In this document: positions 6,193 to 12,972 of the stretch, in pieces
Position numbering within the stretch: the first letter of the stretch is position 1
Layout of the letters: each line of letters begins with the position of its first letter
Assembly (NCBI GenBank): GCA_913020235.1
Contig: CAJWBT010000028.1
Span: 1 to 12,972, forward strand
DNA: 12,972 bases
Direction: 5' to 3'
Source: an uncultured Chloroflexota bacterium
GTDB lineage: Bacteria > Chloroflexota > Dehalococcoidia > UBA3495
Program-made: the position numbers and the translations under genes
The notes under the pieces: model-generated
What the model saw: the letters and a program-made list of their open reading frames with translations, nothing else
Told to the model about the DNA's origin: nothing
Databases searched by the model: none

Positions 6193-6226
6193 GCGGTCAG
6201 CTATCAGCTATCAGCGGTCAGCTGTC
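6193..6226. repeat. Short direct-repeat cluster after the rhodanese gene
   Basis: Starting three bases after the rhodanese stop, the motif (G)GTCAGCTATCA is repeated with variation: CAGCTAT twice, GCGGTCAGC twice, and a final CAGCTGTCA. Similar CAGCTATCAGC strings are, from memory, a common dispersed repeat in environmental genomes, also often at gene ends. It may fold back through its AGCT cores. Its function is unknown. Confidence 0.6.
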
Positions 6227-6673
6227 AAACCCGTGGCGGTTTACCGGAATTGCTTCAAAATCTGGCCCGCCACAGAGAGACACTGGGAGGACGAAAGGGG
6301 AAAAGCTGTGTTGCGCCGCATTGGGTGGGGCAACACGGCATTTGCCGGGCACCATTTTCAGGGTGCCGGCCCTCGGCTCCGGCGGGAATGGCATCGCGCT
6401 CGCTGGTATCTACGGTCGTTGGTGCTGTATCATAGATTATCATCGTTATAGACTGGCGGACCACCACATCCGAAAGGGAAGCTTGCTGTACGCCCGCTCA
6501 ACAGGCCACGCCACGACTCCCATGCCGGATGCGGTGCGAATAGTGCTCATTCAAGAAAGCCCCCGCTACGGGCATCACGCCCCGCTGGGTTCCCCGGCGA
6601 CGCGCCATCAGCCGGTCCACCGCCCAGCGCGGGCCGGCGCGGTCTGGCCAGCCATACGGCGTGTCTCTTGATC
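6227..6673. other. Non-coding stretch with clustered inverted repeats
   Basis: GTGTTGC (6308-6314) pairs with GCAACAC (6330-6336), extended inward by CC/GG across a G/G mismatch. A second dyad follows, GGGCACC (about 6348-6353) with GGGTGCC (6361-6367) around a loop containing ATTTTC. Open frames across this stretch on both strands (for example 6321-6671 plus) overlap one another, carry no family motif and lack ribosome-binding sites, so I call no gene here. Confidence 0.4.
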
Positions 6674-6955
6674 ATGAAGGACGTGAAGCCCGGAGTTAAG
6701 CGTTTTCCTGTCCCAGCCACGTTTCTTGTCGTGGTGACGGCGACGGTCTTCCTCATCATTTTCTTCGGCGCCTGGGCGGTTTCCGCCGACGTAGAGGAGC
6801 AAGATAGGAAGCTGTCCTTCGGCTTTGCCAACCGTGGCGCCGACACCGATTCGACTGCCCTCAACACAGCCCGGAACAGCCCCACGCCAGGAGAGGGCAG
6901 CACGGGCGACACCTGGTGGGGTAAAGCCTTCCTGACAGCGTGCCCGCTTCATTAG
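6674..6955 (+). CDS. Possible small single-pass membrane protein, unknown
   Basis: This 93-residue frame has a basic N-terminus (MKDVKPGVKRF) followed by a convincing hydrophobic helix (about 12-37, ATFLVVVTATVFLIIFFGAWAV). A polar, acidic, Ser/Thr-rich C-terminal part follows that would lie outside the membrane. This could be a signal anchor or an uncleaved signal sequence. There is no clear Shine-Dalgarno sequence upstream of ATG 6674 (an in-frame TTG lies at 6668), and no family is recognised. It sits alone in a repeat-rich gap. The third-position base bias is compatible with coding but weaker than in the neighbours, so it may be a remnant or spurious. Confidence 0.35.
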   Translation: MKDVKPGVKRFPVPATFLVVVTATVFLIIFFGAWAVSADVEEQDRKLSFGFANRGADTDSTALNTARNSPTPGEGSTGDTWWGKAFLTACPLH

Positions 6956-6975
6956 GCAACCGTCCCGGAACGCGG

Positions 6976-7037
6976 TTCGACGAACTCACCACGAACGGTG
7001 GAAGAGCCTCCTGTCCGTTCGTCCTGAGCCTGTCGAA
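6976..7037. repeat. Imperfect inverted-repeat element (REP/MITE-like)
   Basis: The arm at 6976-6998 (TTCGACGAACTC...ACGAACGG) and the arm at 7015-7037 (CCGTTCGTCC...CTGTCGAA) are inverse copies matching at 18 of 23 positions, with a 16-base centre. The right arm contains GTCCTGAGCCTGTCGAAGGA, a string I remember as a very widespread dispersed repeat in environmental bacterial genomes. It lies about 125 bases before the MFS gene and has no T-run. Confidence 0.65.
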
Positions 7038-7163
7038 GGACCGTCCGTTCAATGTCCCACGTTTTCGAATGGTCGCTAAGCCCAGCAGTTTGATTGCGGC
7101 CGGAGTGGAGGCCCACGCCGGGCCGGAGGGGTTAGCCCTGCGAACCTCAGACGGACACGAACC

Positions 7164-8552
7164 ATGACCATCATCGCAAAACCGAAGTCGGCGGTCAGGC
7201 TGCCCGGCGGGATCCATTACGGCTGGGTGATCGTGGCCATACTGTCGGTGGTCCAGATCGTCTCCCAGTCCATCGGCATGGCGGCCGGAGTGATGGTGCC
7301 GCCGTTGAACGACCCCGATGGCAGCTTCGGCTGGAGCATCGGTACCATCGGCGCCGGCCTGGCGACCTACTATCTCACCGGGGCCATCTTCGCCCCAATC
7401 AGCGGGTGGCTCGCCGACCGGTACGGCGCCCACAAGATGATGATGACGGCCGCGGTTCTCTTCACCGCCAGCATGGTCCTGTTGGGACAAATCACTGCCC
7501 TGTGGCACTTCTTCCTGGTGTTCGGCGTGATGCTCGCGGTGACCCAGGCCATCGCCATGGTCCCCCTGATCGCGGCGCTCAACGGGTGGTTCCAGCGACG
7601 ACTGGGCCTTGGGGTCGGGATACTGTGGGCCGCCGGTGGCCTGGGCTCGGCCGCCATGGCGCCCACCGTGGGATACCTCCTGGAAAGCATCGGGTGGCAA
7701 GCCACCTTCTTGACCGTCGGGGTCGCGGGGGGCGGCGCCATATTCCTGGTGGCTCCCTTCTTCCGGAACCGTCCCGCCCAGCTTGGCATCAAGCCCTATG
7801 GGGCTGCCGATGACGACCCCCAGGAGGCTGGCTGGACCAAGGCAGTGCAGAAGCTCAGGCTCAAGGAGTTCAACCGGCACATACGGCACACCAAAGAGTT
7901 CTGGAACCTGCCCCTTATCCACAGCCTGGGTTGTGCCGGCCACGGGATCATACTCATATATTCGATCCCCCTGGCCGTCGAGCAGGGAATCAGCCTGACC
8001 GGGGCCGCCCTGATTCTCAGCGTCATCAACATCTTCAGCATCGCCAGCCGCTTCGTCACCCCCATAATGACCGAGCGTTTCGGAGGCAAGCCGGCGATGG
8101 CCGCGGCCCTGGGCATCCAGGGGCTCACCGTACTGGTGCTGTTCTGGGCCCAGGACCCATGGGTGTTCTACGTCTTCGCCGTTCTCTTCGGCATCGGCTA
8201 TGGCGGAGAGATGTCTGCCTATCCCGTGGTGAACCGCCAGTACTTCGGCTCCGGACCTCTGGGCACCTTCTACGGCATCGAGATGACGGGCGCTCTTTTA
8301 GGCCACGCCGTGGCCACGGTGTTGGCGGGATTCGTGATCTTCGTAACCGGCTCTTTCACCGCAATCCTGGTCTTGTCCATGGGTTTCAGTTTCGTTGGGG
8401 TCCTGGTAATCTTGAACCTGGCGCCCAGCACCCACCTGCTGATTCCGGACTGGGAGGAGTCTCTGCCGGTGGAGGCCCGGTCCACGCCCGCGAAGGCCCA
8501 GGCCGAGGCCAAGCGGGCCGCCCTCCTGGAGCTGATTCCAGGGGTAGATTAG
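7164..8552 (+). CDS. Major facilitator superfamily transporter, oxalate/formate-antiporter or monocarboxylate-like
   Basis: This 462-residue inner-membrane permease has about twelve hydrophobic segments. The opening GGIHYGWVIVAILSVVQ (15-31) is characteristic of the OFA/monocarboxylate branch of MFS. Motif A appears as GWLADRYGAHK (81-91) between helices 2 and 3. A central cytoplasmic loop (about 210-245, charged, with KLRLKEFNRHIRHTKEF) separates the two halves. The C-terminus is a charged tail (LIPDWEESLPVEARSTPAKAQAEAKRAALLELIPGVD). The ATG at 7164 lacks a strong Shine-Dalgarno sequence, but hydrophobic helix 1 begins close after it and no earlier in-frame start looks better. A cyclase-family hydrolase gene follows 106 bases later on the same strand, suggesting uptake of its substrate, perhaps a carboxylate or amide. 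Substrate assignment is inference. Confidence 0.9.
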   Translation: MTIIAKPKSAVRLPGGIHYGWVIVAILSVVQIVSQSIGMAAGVMVPPLNDPDGSFGWSIGTIGAGLATYYLTGAIFAPISGWLADRYGAHKMMMTAAVLFTASMVLLGQITALWHFFLVFGVMLAVTQAIAMVPLIAALNGWFQRRLGLGVGILWAAGGLGSAAMAPTVGYLLESIGWQATFLTVGVAGGGAIFLVAPFFRNRPAQLGIKPYGAADDDPQEAGWTKAVQKLRLKEFNRHIRHTKEFWNLPLIHSLGCAGHGIILIYSIPLAVEQGISLTGAALILSVINIFSIASRFVTPIMTERFGGKPAMAAALGIQGLTVLVLFWAQDPWVFYVFAVLFGIGYGGEMSAYPVVNRQYFGSGPLGTFYGIEMTGALLGHAVATVLAGFVIFVTGSFTAILVLSMGFSFVGVLVILNLAPSTHLLIPDWEESLPVEARSTPAKAQAEAKRAALLELIPGVD

Positions 8553-8556
8553 ACGA

Positions 8557-8578
8557 GGCCGGTAATGGGGAACCGGCC
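8557..8578 (+). terminator. Stem-loop just after the MFS gene
   Basis: GGCCGGT (8557-8563) pairs perfectly with ACCGGCC (8572-8578) around an 8-base loop, four bases after the MFS stop. No T-run follows, so it may be a partial terminator or an mRNA 3'-end stabiliser rather than a full stop before the cyclase gene. Confidence 0.35.
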
Positions 8579-8658
8579 ACCTGCCCGTGGTTCGTTTGGA
8601 TATGGGACTGGCGCGCGCGGGACCGGCGCGCAATACGCGGTCAAGTTGAGGGGGATGC

Positions 8659-9333
8659 ATGCCCGAGTTGATTGACCTGACCCTTACCCTGGGCGGCGAC
8701 CGGATCACCGCGGTGCCCGGCCTGGTCGCGGTGGAAATGGAACCGCTGATGACCCACGGGAGCCATGCCCGGTCCAATACCAAGCTGACCCTGGCTACCC
8801 ACATCGGCACCCATGTGGACGCCCCTTACCACTTCCACCCCGGCGCCACCACCGTGGACGACATGCCGTTGGAGAGGTACATGGGGCCGGCTCTCCTGCT
8901 GGACCTTCGAAAACTCGCGCGCCGCGGCACCCCCATCTCTGTCGCCAACCTGCGGCAGGCCGGCGGGGAGGAGGAAGCGTTGCGGGACAAGATCGCCGTC
9001 CTGTTCACCGGCTGGACCGAGCGGGAGTCCGGCGGCCCCCTCTTCTATTCCTCAGGCCCCTACCTGAGCGACGAGGGGGCCGGATACCTGGCCCAGTGCT
9101 CGGTCAACGCCGTCGCCGTCGACTTTCCAATCGACAAGCTCCCTCCAACGCCCCAGTCCACCATCCACGATTTTCCGGTGCACCGGCTGCTGCTGGGCCA
9201 AAACATCCCCCTCATCGAAAACCTGATCAACCTGGACCGGCTGGTGGGGCAAACCTTCGAACTCTGGGCCTTGCCCATCAAGCTGCTGGGCGGTGACGGC
9301 GCCGCCGCCCGCGCCGTGGCCCGCATCTTGTAG
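8659..9333 (+). CDS. Cyclase-family metal hydrolase (kynurenine-formamidase-like)
   Basis: Members of this family (Pfam Cyclase, KynB and relatives) hydrolyse amides, lactones or cyclic ketones with a bound divalent metal. The 224-residue protein has the diagnostic HIGTHVDAPYHF motif (48-59), whose His48, His52, Asp54 and His58 provide metal ligands and catalytic groups. The N-terminal LIDLTLTLG and the late IHDFPVHRLLLGQNIPLIENLINLDRL segment are also typical. The length matches KynB. The ATG at 8659 follows GAGGGGG (8648-8654) at 4 bases; an overlapping ATG at 8655 is out of frame. No tryptophan-pathway gene is nearby, so kynurenine formamidase itself is not supported. A hydrolase paired with the upstream permease is more likely. 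Confidence 0.92.
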   Translation: MPELIDLTLTLGGDRITAVPGLVAVEMEPLMTHGSHARSNTKLTLATHIGTHVDAPYHFHPGATTVDDMPLERYMGPALLLDLRKLARRGTPISVANLRQAGGEEEALRDKIAVLFTGWTERESGGPLFYSSGPYLSDEGAGYLAQCSVNAVAVDFPIDKLPPTPQSTIHDFPVHRLLLGQNIPLIENLINLDRLVGQTFELWALPIKLLGGDGAAARAVARIL

Positions 9334-9460
9334 TGCCGATGTTCTTGCCCAACCGGAAGTTCTTTAGGAGCGGTTCCCCTGGCTCTGCTGAGAGGTCATT
9401 GCCGACGGCTCTATTCCGAAGCGTCCTTGCAAGATTTCCACGGCCGAAGTGGACAGTCCT

Positions 9461-9477
9461 AAAGGAGATTTGCCATA
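9461..9477 (+). promoter_or_regulatory. Consensus Shine-Dalgarno followed by ATA where ATG is expected
   Basis: AAAGGAGA (9461-9468) is a near-perfect ribosome-binding site. After TTTGCC comes ATAGCC, in frame with the Ham1-like protein. One G-to-A change from ATGGCC would explain it. No ATG, GTG or TTG exists in this frame between the stop at 9460 and the TTG at 9583. Confidence 0.6.
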
Positions 9478-10164
9478 GCCTCGAGGAATGAGAGGGGCCG
9501 CCCAGGCCGGTCGCCCTCCAATGTTCAAACGACCATCCTGCTGGGCACCGGAAACCCGGCCAAACAGCATACACTGAGATGGTTGCTGGAAGGCCTGCCC
9601 CTCTCGCCGGTGACGCCCGGCCGGCTGGGCCTGGGCGCCGCCCCTCAGGAGATGGGTGATACCCACGAGGCTATCGCCCGGTCCAAAGCGCAAGACTGGT
9701 CCCGGGCCGCCTCGGCGCTGACCATCGCCTCCGATGGCGGACTGGTACTTCCGGCCCTGGGGTCCGGGTGGGACAGCCGCCACACCCACCGGTTCGCCGG
9801 TCCGGCGGCGGACGACGCCCAGCGTTTGCGCGGGCTGCTGGACGTGATGCGGCCGTACCGGGGAACCGAACGTGAAGCCTCGTGGGTCGAGGCCGTGGCC
9901 ATCGCCGACCGGGGCGAGGTGTTGGCTTCGTGGGAGCTGCGGGGCGCCACCGGCGTCATCGCGGAAAGTCTCGTCGGCACGGCCCAGCCCACCGGGTTCT
10001 GGGCCTTCTCCGCGTGGTATTTCCCCCAACTCGGTAAGACCTACAATCAGCTCTCACCGGAGGAACGGGAGGCGCTGCAAGACCACTGGGTGCGTCTCCG
10101 CGTCCTGGTGCAGCGCTTCTTCCTCGGCTACGCCAGCCCTGACGGCGGCCGAGAAGACCCCTGA
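9475..10164 (+). CDS. Divergent Ham1/RdgB-like nucleoside-triphosphate pyrophosphatase, start codon apparently ATA
   Basis: Ham1/RdgB proteins hydrolyse non-canonical purine NTPs such as XTP and ITP to monophosphates. Numbered from the ATA, the 229-residue protein has the N-terminal strand-loop TILLGTGNPAK (20-30), the SDGGL motif (86-90, canonical SDSGL with the catalytic Asp kept) and the later block GFWAFSAWYFPQLGKTYNQLSPEERE (174-199). The first canonical start (TTG, 9583) would delete the substrate-binding TGNPAK segment, so translation must begin upstream. A strong Shine-Dalgarno sequence points to the ATA at 9475. Canonical FGYDPIF is replaced by FWAFSAWYF and SHR by DHW (203-205), so base recognition may have changed. 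It may be a real gene with a rare start, a base-call error, or a gene that has recently lost its start. The cyclase gene ends 141 bases upstream and the methyltransferase begins 73 bases downstream. Confidence 0.75.
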   Translation: MASRNERGRPGRSPSNVQTTILLGTGNPAKQHTLRWLLEGLPLSPVTPGRLGLGAAPQEMGDTHEAIARSKAQDWSRAASALTIASDGGLVLPALGSGWDSRHTHRFAGPAADDAQRLRGLLDVMRPYRGTEREASWVEAVAIADRGEVLASWELRGATGVIAESLVGTAQPTGFWAFSAWYFPQLGKTYNQLSPEEREALQDHWVRLRVLVQRFFLGYASPDGGREDP

Positions 10165-10237
10165 TAGTCTGCTCATCCCGCGCCCGGCACCGAACCATGC
10201 CGGCTAGCCCTCACCGAAACTCAAGGAGGTTTCCCAT

Positions 10238-11248
10238 ATGGAAGATCATCCAACCCCAGACGGAATCATGCAGCTAGGCATGGGCTTCTGGGGGTCGAAG
10301 ACCTTGCTGAGCGCCGCGGAACTCGGCTTATTTACCGTCCTGGCCGATGGCGCCCAGGATGTTGAGGGCCTGTCCCAGCGCCTGGGTCTCCACCAGCGCG
10401 GCGCCCGGGACTTCTTTGACTCCCTCGTGGCGCTGGGTATGTTGCGCCGAGAGGGAAGACAGTACGCCAACACCCCGGAGGCCGGCCTTTACCTGGACCG
10501 GGCCAAACCTTCGTACATCGGCGGCATATTGGAGATGGCCAACGCTCGGCTGTACGGCTATTGGGGGTCCCTGACCGAAGCGCTGCGCACCGGCCGGCCC
10601 CAGAACGAGGCCAAGACGGGAGGAAACGCCTTCGATGCAATCTATAAAGACCCGGCCTCCCTGCGTGGCTTTCTGCAGGCCATGACAGGCGTAAGCATGG
10701 CCGCCAACATGGCCATTGCGCAGAAATTCTCCTGGAGCAATTACCGGAGCTTCATCGATGTCGGGACGGCCCAGGGCGGCCTGGCGGTGCAGATCGCGCT
10801 GGCCCAGGGCCACCTGTCCGGCGGCGGCTTCGACTTGCCCGTGGTAGCCCCCATCTTTGAAGAATACGTGGCTTCATTCGGCCTTGCCCGGCGCCTGAGT
10901 TTCTACCCGGGGGACTTCTTCAAGGATCAGCTGCCCGAGACGGACGTGCTTCTGATGGGCCATGTTCTGCATGACTGGAGCGTAGACGAGAAGCGGATGC
11001 TCATCGCCAAAGCGTACGACGCCTTGAATCCGGCAGGCGCCCTCATCGTCTATGACGCAGTGATCGACGACGGCCGCAGCCGGAACGCCTTCGGTCTGCT
11101 GATGAGCTTGAACATGCTCATCGAGACGCAAGCCGGATTCGACTATACCGGCGCCGATTGCCAATCGTGGCTCCGCGACGCGGGATTCCACGATACCTAC
11201 GTGGAGCACCTGGTGGGCCCAGACTCGATGGTCGTGGGGATCAAGTAG
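10238..11248 (+). CDS. SAM-dependent O-methyltransferase, family 2 (CrtF/ASMT-like)
   Basis: This 336-residue protein has the two-part layout of class I O-methyltransferases. An N-terminal winged-helix dimerisation domain (about 10-95; [47 protein letters not shown]) is followed by a Rossmann SAM domain. Motif I reads DVGTAQGG (174-181) instead of the common DVGGGxG. DLP (199-201), GDFF (225-228) and the LHDW motif (244-247) follow in the usual order. It would methylate a hydroxyl group, probably on a small aromatic or isoprenoid compound; the substrate cannot be read from the sequence. The ATG at 10238 is preceded by AAGGAGGT (10223-10230) at 7 bases, the best ribosome-binding site in the window. 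It may be transcribed with the Ham1-like gene. Confidence 0.9.
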   Translation: MEDHPTPDGIMQLGMGFWGSKTLLSAAELGLFTVLADGAQDVEGLSQRLGLHQRGARDFFDSLVALGMLRREGRQYANTPEAGLYLDRAKPSYIGGILEMANARLYGYWGSLTEALRTGRPQNEAKTGGNAFDAIYKDPASLRGFLQAMTGVSMAANMAIAQKFSWSNYRSFIDVGTAQGGLAVQIALAQGHLSGGGFDLPVVAPIFEEYVASFGLARRLSFYPGDFFKDQLPETDVLLMGHVLHDWSVDEKRMLIAKAYDALNPAGALIVYDAVIDDGRSRNAFGLLMSLNMLIETQAGFDYTGADCQSWLRDAGFHDTYVEHLVGPDSMVVGIK

Positions 11249-11271
11249 CGGCGGGCGGAGACCCTCTCCTG

Positions 11272-11562
11272 CTAGCAGACACCCCGGGCGACAACGGTTT
11301 CGCAGGGGCTCGCGGGCATCACCGCCACACTCCCACCCTGGGCGAATGGGGCCATGAATTTCTGGACACCGTCCGGGTCGGTAGCTTCCACAATCAGGTG
11401 AAGGGAGTGTTGCCCATCCACCATCGCTTCGGCCAGGATTTGGACGCCGAACTTAGCCGCGTGCTCATTGGTGAGGCACCGCAGCAGCATGGGCGCCTTT
11501 CTAGGGTCCCCTGCCGGGCACCTCTCTGGGGTGTGCCGGTGCGTTACAACGAACCGAGCCAT
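11272..11562 (-). CDS. Conserved-looking 96-residue hypothetical protein
   Basis: I cannot name the family with certainty. The protein reads MARFVVTHRHTPERCPAG at the start, then CLTNEHAAKFGVQILAEAMVDGQHSLHLIVEATDPDGVQKFMAPFAQGGSVAVMPASPCETVVARGVC. The pattern (short strand, helix, strand HSLHLIVEA, helix VQKFMAPF, strand) resembles a ferredoxin-like alpha/beta-barrel fold such as DUF3303-type proteins. Histidines 8 and 10 and cysteines 15, 28, 87 and 96 are notable; a metal or thiol role is possible but unproved. I chose ATG 11562 over the longer frame from 11691 because AGGAG (11572-11568) lies 5 bases upstream and the extra 43 residues look non-coding. It is convergent with the methyltransferase gene, 23 bases apart. 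Confidence 0.8.
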   Translation of the reverse strand: MARFVVTHRHTPERCPAGDPRKAPMLLRCLTNEHAAKFGVQILAEAMVDGQHSLHLIVEATDPDGVQKFMAPFAQGGSVAVMPASPCETVVARGVC

Positions 11563-11634
11563 GGCCGCTCCTTCTTCCCAAGTTTCATGGCCGCGTCCGG
11601 ATGGCGAGACGAGCCGCAAATGACTAGTCGGGCC

Positions 11635-11643
11635 AGTATACCA
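11635..11643 (-). promoter_or_regulatory. Extended -10 promoter for the 96-residue gene
   Basis: On the minus strand the sequence reads TGGTATACT: a TGn extension (11643-11641) with TATACT (11640-11635), five of six matches to consensus. The -35 region is poor, as is usual for extended -10 promoters. Transcription would start near 11628, about 65 bases before the ATG at 11562. Confidence 0.4.
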
Positions 11644-11731
11644 GAAAGATGGGACGGTTCGCCCATGCGGCCGGATAATCCGAGGGATCAACGGCCCGGG
11701 TAGGGAGACCTGGCGACAGCCGGGCGAGCGG

Positions 11732-12972
11732 CTAACCGGCTGCTGGAGGCGTCACGGCGGCTACCCGGGGAGGCGGCTTCAGGCTGATGAAAGTGAGCAC
11801 CGCCACGGCGGCGACCCACAAGCCAGCGTTGTAGTAGAAGACCGAACTGAGACCGTAGGCATTGACGACGAGCGCCGCGGCAAGGGGAGACAGAGCGCTG
11901 AATATGTTGTTCAGGCCCATCACCAGCCCCATGGTGGCGCCCTCGGTGCCCTTTCCGACCTGGTCCAAGACCGAGGCCTGCAGTATCTGGCCCAGCGAAT
12001 AAGTGAACAACCCGGTGGCCAGAATCGTCATGGTCAGCCACACCCCGTCGCCCGCCTGCCCGATAGCCAGGGCCAGCACGGCGGCCAGGCTGAGGGAAGG
12101 AAGCAGCACTTTCTTCCTGCCGTAGCGGTCGGAGAGAGCGCCGAGGAACGGGGAGGAGACCACCCCCAGGGCCGTAAGCAACGAATAGTTCAAGCCGGCA
12201 CTGACCGTTGACATCCCCAGGCCGCCATCTTCGACCGAATCCTGCAGGTATTTGGGCACCCAGATGGTCAGGGAGTTGAAACCCATGTTGCGCAGCATGA
12301 TGACCACCATCAGCGCCAGCATGGTCCGGTTACGCAGCAGGCCCCCAACACCCTGGATCCGCACCTTGAGGGACGTCTGCTGGTTGGGCGAGATGCCACT
12401 GCTGCCCAGGTCTCGAAGAGACCACCACACCACCACCGCCATGAAGATGGCCGGCGCAACGTAGATGAGCGTTACGCTCCTCCAGGCCTCCATTGCCGAC
12501 CACCCCGCCATCAGGGCCAGCAAGTGGCCGGTACCGTAGGGACCGAGGCTGGTCCCAAGCTGGGACCCGATACCGTGGATGGACAGCCCCATCCCCCGCC
12601 TGTCCGGCATGCGCTGGGATATGGCGGCGATGGCCGGCATGTGCCAGATGGTGCCCGGGAGAGGAAGAAGCACGATTACCGCGGTAAGGTAAATGTAGTT
12701 GGGACTGAGAGAGATCAGGCCGGATGCCACGCCGGCCATGATCATGCACCCGGTCAGAATCAACCCCCACTGGTTTTTCGCCATGTCGATGAGAACGCCG
12801 GTGGGGATGGTGGCAGAGCCGGCGGAGACCTGCCGGATAGTGTTCAACATACCAAACTGAAAGTTGCCGAAGCCAAAGGAACTCTGAATCTTGGGCAGCA
12901 TCAACATCATGCTCGACATGTACCAGTGGGTGATGCCGTGGCCGATGGACAGGTTGGTCAGGATGAAGGCGC
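11732..12972 (-). CDS. Major facilitator superfamily transporter (5' end cut by window)
   Basis: The frame stays open through the right edge: the codons before the Met at 12919 read FILTNLSIGHGITHWY, a typical MFS helix 1, so the gene starts outside the window. At least 413 residues are visible, with about twelve hydrophobic segments, no obvious central insertion, and a short Pro-rich C-terminus (LKPPPRVAAVTPPAAG). The first-half motif A is degenerate (GVLIDMAKNQWG), whereas the second-half copy GALSDRYGRKK is canonical. It also carries GxGSQLGTSLGPYGTG in helix 5, a motif C-like glycine-rich stretch seen in antiporters. The substrate is unknown. It is a different subfamily from the MFS gene at 7164-8552, as the opening motifs do not match. 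The gene is on the same strand as, and upstream of, the 96-residue gene, with a promoter-like element between them, so they may be separately transcribed. Confidence 0.88.
   Translation of the reverse strand, partial: AFILTNLSIGHGITHWYMSSMMLMLPKIQSSFGFGNFQFGMLNTIRQVSAGSATIPTGVLIDMAKNQWGLILTGCMIMAGVASGLISLSPNYIYLTAVIVLLPLPGTIWHMPAIAAISQRMPDRRGMGLSIHGIGSQLGTSLGPYGTGHLLALMAGWSAMEAWRSVTLIYVAPAIFMAVVVWWSLRDLGSSGISPNQQTSLKVRIQGVGGLLRNRTMLALMVVIMLRNMGFNSLTIWVPKYLQDSVEDGGLGMSTVSAGLNYSLLTALGVVSSPFLGALSDRYGRKKVLLPSLSLAAVLALAIGQAGDGVWLTMTILATGLFTYSLGQILQASVLDQVGKGTEGATMGLVMGLNNIFSALSPLAAALVVNAYGLSSVFYYNAGLWVAAVAVLTFISLKPPPRVAAVTPPAAG

Noticed and set aside
5509..6435. 308-residue plus-strand frame within and past the rhodanese gene
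   Set aside because: It is a frame-shifted shadow of the rhodanese gene, Arg/Gly-rich, and continues only into the non-coding gap.
6861..7943. 360-residue minus-strand open frame
   Set aside because: It overlaps the MFS gene antisense and has low-complexity His/Gly/Asp composition with no hydrophobic core or family motif.
7931..8671. 246-residue plus-strand frame across the MFS end
   Set aside because: It is a shadow of the MFS gene in another frame, rich in Arg/His/Pro, and would run across the cyclase ribosome-binding site.
9583..9585. TTG at 9583 as the start of the Ham1-like gene
   Set aside because: It would remove the conserved TILLGTGNPAK segment that forms part of the active site, and it has no ribosome-binding site.
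11563..11691. N-terminal extension of the 96-residue gene to 11691
   Set aside because: The extra 43 residues look like translated promoter and leader, which include an extended -10 element, and the ATG at 11562 has its own AGGAG.

Overview
This GC-rich window carries densely packed bacterial genes on both strands, separated by several repeat-bearing intergenic stretches. The gene mix (PIG-L deacetylase, cyclase-family hydrolase, split TPP decarboxylase subunit, tandem rhodanese protein, several MFS permeases, ArsM) and the codon use fit an environmental Chloroflexota-like genome, possibly Dehalococcoidia or SAR202. That placement is an impression from gene content only; there is no rRNA or marker gene to test it. 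No tRNA, rRNA, CRISPR array, transposase or phage gene was recognised.

Left part (1-3027). A TPP-dependent decarboxylase subunit runs off the left edge on the minus strand. Divergent from it is a two-gene plus-strand operon, a cysteine-rich PadR-type regulator followed by arsenite methyltransferase ArsM. A consensus-like promoter precedes it, and two dyads lie between the promoter and the regulator start. The operon ends at a large inverted repeat that doubles as a terminator, facing a convergent PIG-L deacetylase gene.

Middle (3028-7163). A minus-strand pair encodes two uncharacterised proteins: an 87-residue soluble protein with a TTG start, and a membrane protein with an arginine-rich tail. 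A strong promoter-like sequence and a dyad-rich leader then precede a 528-residue protein with four rhodanese domains. After it comes about 970 bases of mostly non-coding DNA with three kinds of repeat and one doubtful single-pass membrane protein.

Right part (7164-12972). Plus-strand genes encode an MFS permease, a cyclase-family (kynurenine-formamidase-like) metal hydrolase, a divergent Ham1-like NTP pyrophosphatase whose expected start codon reads ATA, and a family-2 O-methyltransferase. Convergent to these are a 96-residue conserved hypothetical gene and a second MFS permease that runs off the right edge.

The clearest functional unit is the PadR-arsM operon. Its layout suggests an arsenic-responsive circuit using a PadR-type rather than an ArsR-type sensor. 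The permease-hydrolase pair looks like uptake and ring-opening or amide hydrolysis of a small organic acid or amide, with the substrate unknown.
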